A stretch of DNA of 9,454 bases from Polynucleobacter sp. (GTDB lineage Bacteria > Pseudomonadota > Gammaproteobacteria > Burkholderiales > Burkholderiaceae). Where the stretch lies: NCBI GenBank assembly GCA_023253245.1, contig JALRHB010000045.1:278-9731 (forward strand), given 5' to 3'. Shown here piece by piece: positions 1 through 6,074 of this stretch. Positions within the stretch are counted from its first letter, which is position 1; each line of letters opens with the position of its first letter. A program made the position numbers and the translations under genes. Under the pieces are notes generated by a model. It saw nothing but the letters and a program-made list of their open reading frames with translations. It ran no database searches and was not told where the DNA came from.

Positions 1-75
1 CGACGCGGCGAGCCGCCCTGCCCTGACGCCTCCCGATCCCCCGCCGATGACGAAGAGATCGTAGTCGTAGGCCAT
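1..75 (-). CDS. gor: Glutathione-disulfide reductase, N-terminal fragment (cut by window edge)
   Basis: Only the first 25 codons are present, read leftwards from an ATG at 75. The peptide starts MAYDYDLFVIGGGSGG and continues VRAGRLAAS. This is the beta strand, glycine-rich turn (GGGSGG) and following helix of an FAD-binding Rossmann fold, and the wording is typical of glutathione reductases, especially alphaproteobacterial ones. The enzyme family reduces glutathione disulfide with NADPH in the cytoplasm. The redox-active CxxxxC motif would lie just beyond the edge, so another flavoprotein disulfide reductase cannot be excluded. A purine-rich ribosome binding site (GGAGAAGGAG on the minus strand, 84-93) lies 8 nt before the ATG and supports this start. 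Codons are strongly GC-ending (GCC, TAC, GAC, CTC, TTC, GTC, ATC), unlike every other gene here, which suggests a different source genome. Confidence 0.72.
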   Translation of the reverse strand, partial: MAYDYDLFVIGGGSGGVRAGRLAAS

Positions 76-127
76 GGGCTGGGCTCCTTCTCCGGCGCGA
101 GACACGTATGCGCACGGCCGCCAAAAG

Positions 128-151
128 AAAAGCCCGGCGGACCGGGCTTTT
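128..151. terminator. Rho-independent terminator hairpin, probably bidirectional
   Basis: A perfect 10-bp stem (AAAAGCCCGG / CCGGGCTTTT) closes a 4-nt CGGA loop and has U-rich tails in both directions. On the minus strand it lies about 20 bp past the efp stop codon. On the plus strand it would end a transcript arriving from the left. Its GC-rich stem goes with the left-edge DNA, so it may not be the native efp terminator. The other terminator in the window (5306-5338) has a more AT-rich stem and loop. Confidence 0.8.
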
Positions 152-162
152 TGCTGTCGAGA

Positions 163-180
163 GTGCTAATTAATTAGCAC
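163..180. repeat. 18-bp perfect palindrome over the efp stop codon
   Basis: GTGCTAATTAATTAGCAC is a perfect palindrome with no spacer. It includes the last two full codons and the stop of efp (GCT AAT TAA on the minus strand) and sits where base composition changes from GC-rich to moderate. With no loop it is a poor RNA hairpin. It may be chance, or it may mark the joint between two unrelated sequences. Confidence 0.6.
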
Positions 181-730
181 GACTACGGTACTCCCCGGTA
201 CGGGTGTCAATTTCAATCTTGTCACCTGTATTGCAGAACAATGGAACTTGTAATTCATAACCAGTGGCTAATTTCGCATTCTTCATTACTTTGCCAGAGC
301 TGGTATCGCCCTTCACTGCAGGTTCTGTGTAAATAATTTCACGAACTAAAGAGTTCGGCATTGCAACGGAAAGTGCTTTACCTTCGTAGAACACAACTTC
401 GCAAGGCATGCTTTCTTCAAGGTAGTTCAGTGCATCACCCATGAATTCAGCCTCTACTTCGTATTGGTTGTATTCAGAATCCATGAATACATACATTGGG
501 TCTGCAAAATAAGAATAGGTGCACTCTTTCTTATCTAGGATTACTACATCAAACTTGTCATCTGCTTTAAATACGCCTTCGTTAGGAGCGCCTGTTAACA
601 AGTTCTTAAATTTCATTTTTACAACGGAAGAGTTGCGGCCAGAGCGGCTGTATTCAGCCTTTAAAACGACCATGGCATCAGTGCCAATCATTACTACGTT
701 ACCTACGCGGAGTTCTTGTGCTGTTTTCAT
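170..730 (-). CDS. efp: Translation elongation factor P (EarP-type, Arg32)
   Basis: This 186-residue protein has the standard EF-P length and its three beta-barrel domains (about 1-64, 65-128 and 129-186). EF-P binds the ribosome between the P and E sites and promotes peptide bond formation at consecutive prolines. The domain I loop reads SRSGRNSS, with arginine at position 32. This is the residue that EarP rhamnosylates in beta- and some gammaproteobacteria; enteric EF-P has lysine at the equivalent site. earP lies directly upstream on the same strand, 87 bp away, so the modifier and its target are adjacent and probably co-transcribed, although the gap could hold a separate efp promoter (TACAAT on the minus strand at 784-789, no clear -35). 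An AGGA lies about 11 nt before the ATG. The gene stops inside the palindrome at the composition change; its last residues (YRSRAN) look like a normal EF-P end, so the gene seems complete. Confidence 0.97.
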   Translation of the reverse strand: MKTAQELRVGNVVMIGTDAMVVLKAEYSRSGRNSSVVKMKFKNLLTGAPNEGVFKADDKFDVVILDKKECTYSYFADPMYVFMDSEYNQYEVEAEFMGDALNYLEESMPCEVVFYEGKALSVAMPNSLVREIIYTEPAVKGDTSSGKVMKNAKLATGYELQVPLFCNTGDKIEIDTRTGEYRSRAN

Positions 731-817
731 CTTGCTAGTCCTGGGTGCAGAGCTGCTTTTCTGCGGTTTTTATCAAAAACAAGATTGTAACCGCCTAAGG
801 GCTTATTTCGGACGATA

Positions 818-1885
818 TCAGGCCACAAAGCCCAAGAGACGGGCTGCTAAGCCCCCATCAGCTTGTTTTTTGAGTAAATCAGCTCGCCAAGCCTTGGAAT
901 GGCTATTCCAGGCATCCAATAATGAGAGCCAATCGCCAGGCATTGCCCAAGTCATTGCCGCAATTACAGCTAATCTCAGTTCTTGGGGAGCGCCCTCAAG
1001 GTAAAGATCTAAAAAAGCGGCTAACTTGACTTCATGGGCTCGATCCTCTTGTGGGTAAATGTGCCAAATAAAGGGTTTGCCTGCAAGTTGGGCTCGTACA
1101 AAAGAATCCTCACCGCGCACGATATTAAAGTCACATTGCCCAAGTACCCAGTCGTATTCATCTTGGGAAACAAATGGAATAGAAATAAGTTGGATTGATT
1201 CTGGCAGAGTGATTTCCTGACTGGTGCTCAGTCTTAATTGCTCAAGCAGACCATGAGTCAAAATGATGTCAAAGTTTTCACCCGTCTTCTCTAGGTCTTT
1301 TAACCATTTCAATAGAGGTGCCCCTGGGTAGCAGAATATGCTAATGCGCTTGGTATTGGGCCTTAATTGAGACCAGCTTGCTTGCAGGCTGACTGGGATT
1401 TTGCTGTTGATTTCAGAAAAGGGCGGTACTGGATCTATCAGAATTCCACCAACATTTGCTTGAAAACCAGGGAAGAAGAAGTATTTTGGAATGCCATGGG
1501 TTTGAGGTGAGGCCTTCTGATGAAAATCCACAATCCAGGGCTCAGCAGTGAGATATTCCAAATTGATGATTAGAGGTTTTTTGGGGGCAATGAGTAGGCC
1601 GGTAAGGTAGCGCTCTGGTAGCTCGCAGCCGAAGGCCTCAATGACGACATCTGGGGTTTGAACTGGGTGTCTACTGTTAATAAAGCTAGCCTCCCAAGGC
1701 TGAAGATCAACTTTTGCTTTAACCGTCTCGTCTACCCCAGAAGCGAGTAAATTAAGAGTTGCTAGATCATCGCAAAAAATTCGTATGTCTTGGCCGTGAA
1801 GACTTGTTAAGCTTCTTGCTAGACGCCAACAAACACCAGCATCACCATAGTTGTCTACGATTTGACAGAAAATATCCCAACGCAT
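818..1885 (-). CDS. earP: EF-P arginine 32 rhamnosyltransferase
   Basis: This 355-residue cytoplasmic glycosyltransferase (formerly DUF2331) transfers rhamnose from dTDP-beta-L-rhamnose to Arg32 of EF-P. Visible family signatures are the N-terminal DNYGDAG motif at 11-17, carrying the two aspartates (D11, D15) that correspond to the catalytically important pair in characterised EarP, and the nucleotide-sugar binding segment RGEDSFVRAQ at 257-266, followed by KPFIWHIYPQ. The N-terminus, WDIFCQIVDNYGD, is where the family normally begins. Start choice is firm: reading upstream from the ATG there is a stop after eight codons and no other start. The start codon overlaps that of the divergent uvrC by two bases, so any earP promoter must lie inside uvrC. 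No Shine-Dalgarno sequence is visible. The downstream efp, on the same strand, encodes its substrate. Confidence 0.95.
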   Translation of the reverse strand: MRWDIFCQIVDNYGDAGVCWRLARSLTSLHGQDIRIFCDDLATLNLLASGVDETVKAKVDLQPWEASFINSRHPVQTPDVVIEAFGCELPERYLTGLLIAPKKPLIINLEYLTAEPWIVDFHQKASPQTHGIPKYFFFPGFQANVGGILIDPVPPFSEINSKIPVSLQASWSQLRPNTKRISIFCYPGAPLLKWLKDLEKTGENFDIILTHGLLEQLRLSTSQEITLPESIQLISIPFVSQDEYDWVLGQCDFNIVRGEDSFVRAQLAGKPFIWHIYPQEDRAHEVKLAAFLDLYLEGAPQELRLAVIAAMTWAMPGDWLSLLDAWNSHSKAWRADLLKKQADGGLAARLLGFVA

Positions 1886-3809
1886 GAGTAATTCGCTTTT
1901 TGAAACCCTTCAGCAGGATGTTAAACGGCTACCCGGATTACCGGGGGTGTATCGCTTCTTTGATGAGGCAGACCATATTTTGTATGTCGGAAAAGCCCGC
2001 AACCTCAAAAAGCGCGTTTCTAGCTACTTTCAGCGTACCCAACTATCCCCGCGGATTCAGTTGATGGTGGGCAAAATTGCTCGCTATGAGACAACTGTAA
2101 CTCGCTCGGAAACCGAAGCCCTAATTCTAGAGAACAATTTAATTAAGGAGCTTGCCCCCCCATTTAATATTCTATTTCGGGATGATAAGTCTTATCCCTA
2201 TGTGATGTTAACTGGACATGAGTTTCCGCGATTAGCTTCGTATCGTGGCAAGGTAGATAAGCGGAACCATTATTTTGGACCATTCCCAAATTCCTGGGCG
2301 GTACGCAATAGCGTGCAAATTTTGCAAAAGGTATTTCGTCTCAGAACATGTGAAGACTCGGTTTTTAAAAATAGGAGTCGCCCTTGTTTACTGCATCAAA
2401 TTCATCGTTGCAGTGCCCCATGCGTAGGGAGGCTGAGTGTCGAGCAATATGGACAAGATGTGGCACAAGCAACGCGTTTTTTAGAGGGCGATCATAGTCG
2501 AGTGCTCTCTGAGTTAGAGAAAAAAATGCATGCTTATAGTGACGCCATGGAGTTTGAAATGGCTGCAGTTTTACGCGATCGAATTGCTGATCTTTCTAGT
2601 GTGCTACAACAACAATCGATGGATGCAGTTGCTGATGGTGAGGGCGATGTGGATGTAATTGCTGTTGCGCAAATGGAGGGGGTAGTTTGCGTGAACTTGG
2701 CGATGATTCGTGGCGGTCGTCATTTGGGGGATCGGGCTTATTTCCCAAAAGGTCTGAAAACTACATCAGGTGAGTTACCGCCTCCAGAAGAAATTTTGGA
2801 GGCCTTCATTACTCAGCATTATTTAGAAGATAAAGAACTTGATATTGAGCCCAAAAATAATCTTATTCCACCAGTCATTGTGCTCAATCATCCCTTGCAA
2901 AAATCCTATGAAAATATCTCCGCTCCAGAGGAGGGGAATCAGCTGGCCACAGAAAGTTTGCGTGAGCTATTAAACACTCAAGCAGGCAAACGCATTACCT
3001 TCTTGCACCAGCCTCAAGGTCAAAGAAGACATTGGCTATCGATGGCTGAAGGTAATGCCAAGATTGCTATTGCTAAGCGTCTAGTTGAAACTGGTGGACA
3101 ACTTCTGAGAGCCAGATCGCTAGCAGATATTTTAGGTCTTGAACTAGAAAGCTTAGAGCAGCTTCGCATTGAATGTTTTGATATTAGCCATACCTCTGGA
3201 GAAGCTACGCAAGCATCTTGTGTGGTGTATGCAAAAAATGCCATGCAAGCAAGTGAATATCGCCGTTTTAACATCAACGACATTACTCCAGGCGATGACT
3301 ATGCAGCTATGCGCCAGGTATTACAACGGCGTTACGCTAACTTCCAAGAACTCCCTATTGAGAAAATCCCTCAGGTGATTTTGATTGATGGTGGTAAAGG
3401 CCAGGTAGAGATGGCGCGACAAGTTTTTTCTGAATTTGGCATCGATGTAAGCCTAATCGTTGGGGTTGCCAAAGGGGAGGGGCGTAAGGTTGGCCTAGAG
3501 ACTTTAATCTTCGCTGATGAGAGAAAGCCACTTGAATTGGGTATTGACAGTCCTGCATTGTTATTAGTTGCTCAGATTCGGGATGAGGCTCATCGCTTTG
3601 CGATTACCGGTATGCGAGCTAAACGTGCAAAAGCTCGGACAGTTTCTCAATTAGAAGAAATCGAGGGAATAGGGGCAAAGCGCCGCCAAAAACTCCTCGC
3701 TCGCTTTGGCGGTCTGCGTGGAGTAGCTAATGCCACCATTGAAGAAATTGCAACAGTCGAAGGAATCTCTACTGCTTTAGCGGAGCAAATCTATCGGCAG
3801 CTGCATTGA
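1884..3809 (+). CDS. uvrC: Excinuclease ABC subunit C
   Basis: UvrC makes both incisions around a DNA lesion after UvrA-UvrB damage recognition. At 641 residues it is full length. In order: a GIY-YIG nuclease for the 3' incision (GVYRFF 21-26, LYVGKARNL 33-41, ETEALILE 76-83); a cysteine cluster C156, C168, C176, C180 with the spacing of the iron-sulfur ligands described for E. coli UvrC; a UVR motif that binds UvrB (about 208-242); the RNase H-like nuclease for the 5' incision, with IECFDISH (D433), LIDGGKGQ (D502) and RDEAHRFA (H570) as the DDH triad; and tandem helix-hairpin-helix DNA-binding motifs (about 590-641). The ATG at 1884 is the only possible start, because the frame has a TGA at 1863-1865 with no start codon between. 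It overlaps the earP start codon head to head. No clear Shine-Dalgarno is visible. pgsA follows after 35 bp. Confidence 0.98.
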   Translation: MSNSLFETLQQDVKRLPGLPGVYRFFDEADHILYVGKARNLKKRVSSYFQRTQLSPRIQLMVGKIARYETTVTRSETEALILENNLIKELAPPFNILFRDDKSYPYVMLTGHEFPRLASYRGKVDKRNHYFGPFPNSWAVRNSVQILQKVFRLRTCEDSVFKNRSRPCLLHQIHRCSAPCVGRLSVEQYGQDVAQATRFLEGDHSRVLSELEKKMHAYSDAMEFEMAAVLRDRIADLSSVLQQQSMDAVADGEGDVDVIAVAQMEGVVCVNLAMIRGGRHLGDRAYFPKGLKTTSGELPPPEEILEAFITQHYLEDKELDIEPKNNLIPPVIVLNHPLQKSYENISAPEEGNQLATESLRELLNTQAGKRITFLHQPQGQRRHWLSMAEGNAKIAIAKRLVETGGQLLRARSLADILGLELESLEQLRIECFDISHTSGEATQASCVVYAKNAMQASEYRRFNINDITPGDDYAAMRQVLQRRYANFQELPIEKIPQVILIDGGKGQVEMARQVFSEFGIDVSLIVGVAKGEGRKVGLETLIFADERKPLELGIDSPALLLVAQIRDEAHRFAITGMRAKRAKARTVSQLEEIEGIGAKRRQKLLARFGGLRGVANATIEEIATVEGISTALAEQIYRQLH

Positions 3810-3844
3810 TTTCCAAGTCCCATCACATGGTTTATGCTTGAGTC

Positions 3845-4420
3845 ATGCCTTTTAATCTACCCATTGCTCTAACCTGGTTGCGCGTTGCTGCAATTCCTCT
3901 TGTGGTAGTGGTGTTCTATTTGCCTAATAGCTGGCTTAGCCCTTTTGATAAAAATCTTACGGCAACCATCATTTTTGTATTGGCAGCAGTAACAGATTGG
4001 TTGGATGGCTTCTTGGCCAGACGGATGAAGCAAGAGTCTGCATTTGGCCAATTTTTGGATCCAGTGGCGGATAAGTTAATTGTTGCTGCTTCATTATTGG
4101 TCTTGCTAAATTTAGATCGCGTTCAAGTTTGGGTGGCACTCATTATTATTGGTCGTGAAATTACTATTTCCGCTCTCAGAGAATGGATGGCGCTATTAGG
4201 CGCAGGGAAAAGTGTTGCTGTTCATATGGTTGGCAAGCTCAAGACAACTGCTCAGCTGATCGCTATTCCATTTTTATTGCTCAATGACACCTTATTTGGC
4301 TGGTTAAATTGCGCGCAGGTAGGGACTTGGTTAATCTGGATTGCATCCTTTTTAACGCTTTGGTCAATGTTTTACTACATGAAAAAAGCTTTGCCTCAGT
4401 TAATTAGCCAATCTAAATAA
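3845..4420 (+). CDS. pgsA: CDP-diacylglycerol--glycerol-3-phosphate 3-phosphatidyltransferase
   Basis: This 191-residue inner-membrane enzyme makes phosphatidylglycerophosphate from CDP-diacylglycerol and glycerol-3-phosphate, the committed step to phosphatidylglycerol and cardiolipin. The CDP-alcohol phosphotransferase signature DGxxAR-x8-G-x3-D-x3-D is perfect: D54, G55, A58, R59, G68, D72 and D76. Hydrophobic segments lie at about 8-26, 40-50, 78-103, 136-147 and 160-178. The stretches ISALREW (108-114) and VGKLKTTAQ (129-137) are typical of PgsA rather than of other family members. An in-frame ATG at 3827 is followed by a stop, so the ATG at 3845 is the first usable start. Its ribosome binding site is weak. 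The order uvrC-pgsA-tRNA-Gly-tRNA-Cys is the same as in E. coli, so this is an old linkage and possibly a shared transcript. Confidence 0.96.
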   Translation: MPFNLPIALTWLRVAAIPLVVVVFYLPNSWLSPFDKNLTATIIFVLAAVTDWLDGFLARRMKQESAFGQFLDPVADKLIVAASLLVLLNLDRVQVWVALIIIGREITISALREWMALLGAGKSVAVHMVGKLKTTAQLIAIPFLLLNDTLFGWLNCAQVGTWLIWIASFLTLWSMFYYMKKALPQLISQSK

Positions 4421-4536
4421 ACCTGGCAAAGCGCCATTGCAGAAGGGTTTGGCTAAGATCAAGAATGCCAGTTAAGTTGCATTCGTGGAAAATAATGCCT
4501 TCCTCTAAATAGTTTGTTAAACTACTGCCCTGTTAT

Positions 4537-4612
4537 GCGGGAATAGCTCAGCTGGTAGAGCGATACCTTGCCAAGGTATAGGTCGGGAGTTCGAACCTCC
4601 TTTCCCGCTCCA
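4537..4612 (+). tRNA. tRNA-Gly (GCC anticodon)
   Basis: A full 76-nt cloverleaf with encoded CCA. The acceptor arms GCGGGAA and TTCCCGC pair perfectly. The D-arm is GCTC-AGCTGGTA-GAGC, the anticodon stem ATACC/GGTAT is perfect around loop TTGCCAA, and the T-arm is GGGAG-TTCGAAC-CTCCT with one terminal G-U pair. Anticodon GCC reads GGC and GGT. It lies 116 bp after pgsA and corresponds in position to glyW of E. coli. I found no convincing promoter in the gap, so read-through from uvrC-pgsA is possible. Confidence 0.97.
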
Positions 4613-4618
4613 AGTTCG

Positions 4619-4644
4619 ATGGGAAGCCCTTAAAAGCTTCCCAT
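4619..4644 (+). other. Hairpin between the two tRNA genes
   Basis: A 9-bp stem (ATGGGAAGC / GCTTCCCAT) around an 8-nt loop CCTTAAAA is followed by TTTC. It sits in the 48-bp spacer between tRNA-Gly and tRNA-Cys. It could be a weak terminator or attenuator, or a spacer structure that isolates the two tRNAs during processing. The T run is short (TTTT including the stem base), so complete termination is doubtful. Confidence 0.5.
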
Positions 4645-4660
4645 TTTCGATTTCTGATAT

Positions 4661-4734
4661 GGCGCGTTGGCCGAGTGGTTAGGCAGGAGCCTGCAAAGCT
4701 TCGTACGGGGGTTCGATTCCCTCACGCGCCTCCA
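4661..4734 (+). tRNA. tRNA-Cys (GCA anticodon)
   Basis: A full 74-nt cloverleaf with encoded CCA. The acceptor GGCGCGT/ACGCGCC is perfect. The D-arm is GCC-GAGTGGTTA-GGC, the anticodon stem GGAGC/GCTTC has one G-U pair around loop CTGCAAA, and the T-arm is GGGGG-TTCGATT-CCCTC with one G-U pair. Anticodon GCA reads the cysteine codons TGC and TGT. Its position after tRNA-Gly matches cysT of E. coli; the tRNA-Leu (leuZ) that comes next in E. coli is absent here. Confidence 0.97.
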
Positions 4735-4757
4735 GTGATTTAGCTTGACCACTGGAG
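4730..4757 (+). terminator. Terminator-like hairpin built on the tRNA-Cys 3' end
   Basis: A perfect 8-bp stem, CTCCAGTG (4730-4737) with CACTGGAG (4750-4757), encloses a 12-nt loop and is followed by CTCTTTCC. The left arm contains the discriminator base and CCA of tRNA-Cys. The U tract is weak. It may end the tRNA transcript or define its 3' trailer for processing. The -35 element of the next promoter lies in its loop. Confidence 0.5.
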
Positions 4758-4772
4758 CTCTTTCCCTAAAAT
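4745..4772 (+). promoter_or_regulatory. Sigma-70 promoter of the lipoprotein gene
   Basis: A -35 element TTGACC (4745-4750) and a -10 element TAAAAT (4767-4772) are 16 bp apart. The predicted start of transcription near 4779 would leave a leader of about 50 nt before the lipoprotein ATG. An inverted repeat (AAATACTT 4769-4776, AAGTATTT 4784-4791) covers the -10 and start region and could be an operator or a leader hairpin. Confidence 0.6.
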
Positions 4773-4827
4773 ACTTAATGTAAAAGTATTTAACGAGTTT
4801 GTAGTGCATTCTTACTAGGAACAAAAC

Positions 4828-5289
4828 ATGACTCAACTAAAGCGACTTCAATCTTTTGCTACGGCATCGGTTCTAGCTTTGCTGCTTGGCGCATGTGCGT
4901 CTTCTGGAGATACCGCTACTGGTACCCCCAATGAGGTTCAAGAGATTCAGGCTCAGCTCTTGGGTGATATGCCATTGCCTGCGGCCTCGAAAATTATTGG
5001 CTCAGACTCTTTAATCATTGGCCGTGGTGATAATTGGGTGGGACGTGTTGTTTTATCCGGCGTTCAAACACCAATGGATATTTATGCTTTCTTCCAATCC
5101 GAGTATCCACGTGCAGGGTGGACCACGGTCAGTGCAGTCAAATCAAAAACGAGTATTTTGGTGTTTACCAAGGGTGACCGAACATCTACGATCGAATTAA
5201 CTGAGGGTTCTTTTGCTGGACCCAAAACTATTATTACGATTACGGCATCTCCCAAAAACGCCAATGTTGTTGCGCCAAGTAAGAAGTAA
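4828..5289 (+). CDS. Uncharacterised outer-membrane-type lipoprotein
   Basis: This 153-residue protein starts with a lipoprotein signal: basic K5-R6, a hydrophobic core (about 13-20) and lipobox LGAC ending at C23. The residues after the cysteine (Ala-Ser-Ser-Gly) lack an Asp at +2, which favours sorting to the outer membrane. The mature part (about 130 residues) has a globular stretch around MPLPAASKIIGSDS, GRGDNWVGRVVLSG, an aromatic-rich segment DIYAFFQSEYPRAGW, and then alternating strand-like sequence (about 100-145). It resembles small alpha/beta lipoproteins of unknown function found in related proteobacteria; I do not recognise a named family or an active site. An AGGA at 4817-4820 supports the ATG. 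It has its own promoter and a strong terminator, so it is probably a single-gene transcript. Confidence 0.85.
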   Translation: MTQLKRLQSFATASVLALLLGACASSGDTATGTPNEVQEIQAQLLGDMPLPAASKIIGSDSLIIGRGDNWVGRVVLSGVQTPMDIYAFFQSEYPRAGWTTVSAVKSKTSILVFTKGDRTSTIELTEGSFAGPKTIITITASPKNANVVAPSKK

Positions 5290-5305
5290 AAATTTGGCTT
5301 CTACT

Positions 5306-5338
5306 AAGCAAAAGGCCTCTAAACGAGGCCTTTTGCTT
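5306..5338. terminator. Bidirectional terminator between the lipoprotein gene and lexA
   Basis: A perfect 14-bp stem (AAGCAAAAGGCCTC / GAGGCCTTTTGCTT) with a 5-nt loop TAAAC lies between the convergent lipoprotein and lexA stop codons, 16 bp from each. The T-rich right arm serves the plus strand and the complementary T-rich left arm serves the minus strand, so it should stop both transcripts. Confidence 0.9.
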
Positions 5339-5353
5339 TAAGAGGAAGACCTT

Positions 5354-6073
5354 TTACAGACCTTCTGCTCTAATGAGTCCCACTGCCTGACCCTCAATAG
5401 CAAAGTTTGGTTGGCGAGCGTCAACCAAGATACTTTTAAAGTCTGGATTCTCGGCTTGCAATTCAATAACTAAGCCCTTGGCAGTTTTCTTTTGGTTCCA
5501 GCGCTTCACCGTCACTTCATCGTCTAAACGGGCAACCACAATATCACCATTGCGCACTTCAGAAGTTTTTCTGACAGCTAAATAATCACCGTCCAAAATT
5601 CCAGCATCACGCATGCTCATGCCTTTTACTTTTAAAAGGTAATCAGCGCCTTTACTGAACAGGCTGGGATCAATCGGAACTTGCTTTTCAATATGCTCAA
5701 CAGCCATGATGGGTGAGCCTGCAGCAACGCGGCCGATGAGTGGTAGGGTAAGTTGCTGAAGTGCCCCAGACGGCAGCGACATCTGGCGAAACTTATTGGG
5801 GTTATGAGATTGATTAAAGCGTTGTGGAATACGAATACCACGAGATGTTCCTGGGGTCAGTTCGATATACCCTTTTTTTGCTAAGGCGCGTAAGTGCTCC
5901 TCAGCGGCATTGGCCGAAGCAAAGCCCAATTGAGAGGCAATTTCTGCGCGGGTGGGAGGTGAGCCACTCTCATCAATCGCCTTGGTGATGAGATCCAGAA
6001 TCTCACTTTGTCGTGCAGTGAGTTTAGGGAGGGCAGTCAGCTCCTCAGGAAAATCGACTGTATTTATGTCCAT
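5354..6073 (-). CDS. lexA: SOS repressor LexA
   Basis: LexA represses DNA-damage genes and is inactivated by RecA-stimulated self-cleavage. The 239 residues contain the winged-helix DNA-binding domain (about 18-83: LTARQSEILDLI, PPTRAEIASQLGF, SANAAEEHLRALAKKGYI), a linker, the Ala-Gly cleavage site in GRVAAGSP (A118-G119), and the S24-type peptidase domain with catalytic S153 (GMSMRDAG) and K190 (VTVKRW). The protein starts about 16 residues before LTARQ, longer than typical Burkholderia LexA. No other ATG, GTG or TTG lies between the start and the HTH domain, so the extension appears real. No Shine-Dalgarno precedes the ATG. A promoter and an SOS box abut the start codon, which points to autoregulation and a leaderless mRNA. 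Confidence 0.97.
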   Translation of the reverse strand: MDINTVDFPEELTALPKLTARQSEILDLITKAIDESGSPPTRAEIASQLGFASANAAEEHLRALAKKGYIELTPGTSRGIRIPQRFNQSHNPNKFRQMSLPSGALQQLTLPLIGRVAAGSPIMAVEHIEKQVPIDPSLFSKGADYLLKVKGMSMRDAGILDGDYLAVRKTSEVRNGDIVVARLDDEVTVKRWNQKKTAKGLVIELQAENPDFKSILVDARQPNFAIEGQAVGLIRAEGL

Positions 6074-6074
6074 A

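Noticed and set aside
161..180. GAGTGCTAA and TTAGCAC resemble the half-sites of the CIRCE heat-shock operator
   Set aside because: CIRCE is TTAGCACTC-N9-GAGTGCTAA. Here the halves face the wrong way with no spacer, and no matching arm lies 9 nt to the left of 161. No heat-shock gene is nearby.
519..1004. Plus-strand open frame of 161 codons across the efp-earP gap
   Set aside because: It runs antisense to two well-supported genes, has no protein-like family pattern and no ribosome binding site.
4472..4536. Possible promoter before tRNA-Gly (TTGCAT, TAAATA, and the inverted repeat TAGTTT-GTT-AAACTA at 4510-4524)
   Set aside because: No -35 and -10 pair has acceptable spacing; the repeat is only 6 bp per arm and could be chance.
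4630..4836. Minus-strand open frame of 68 codons over the tRNA-Cys gene
   Set aside because: The peptide contains the well-known false protein produced by reading tRNA genes on the opposite strand (RVRESNPR and similar).
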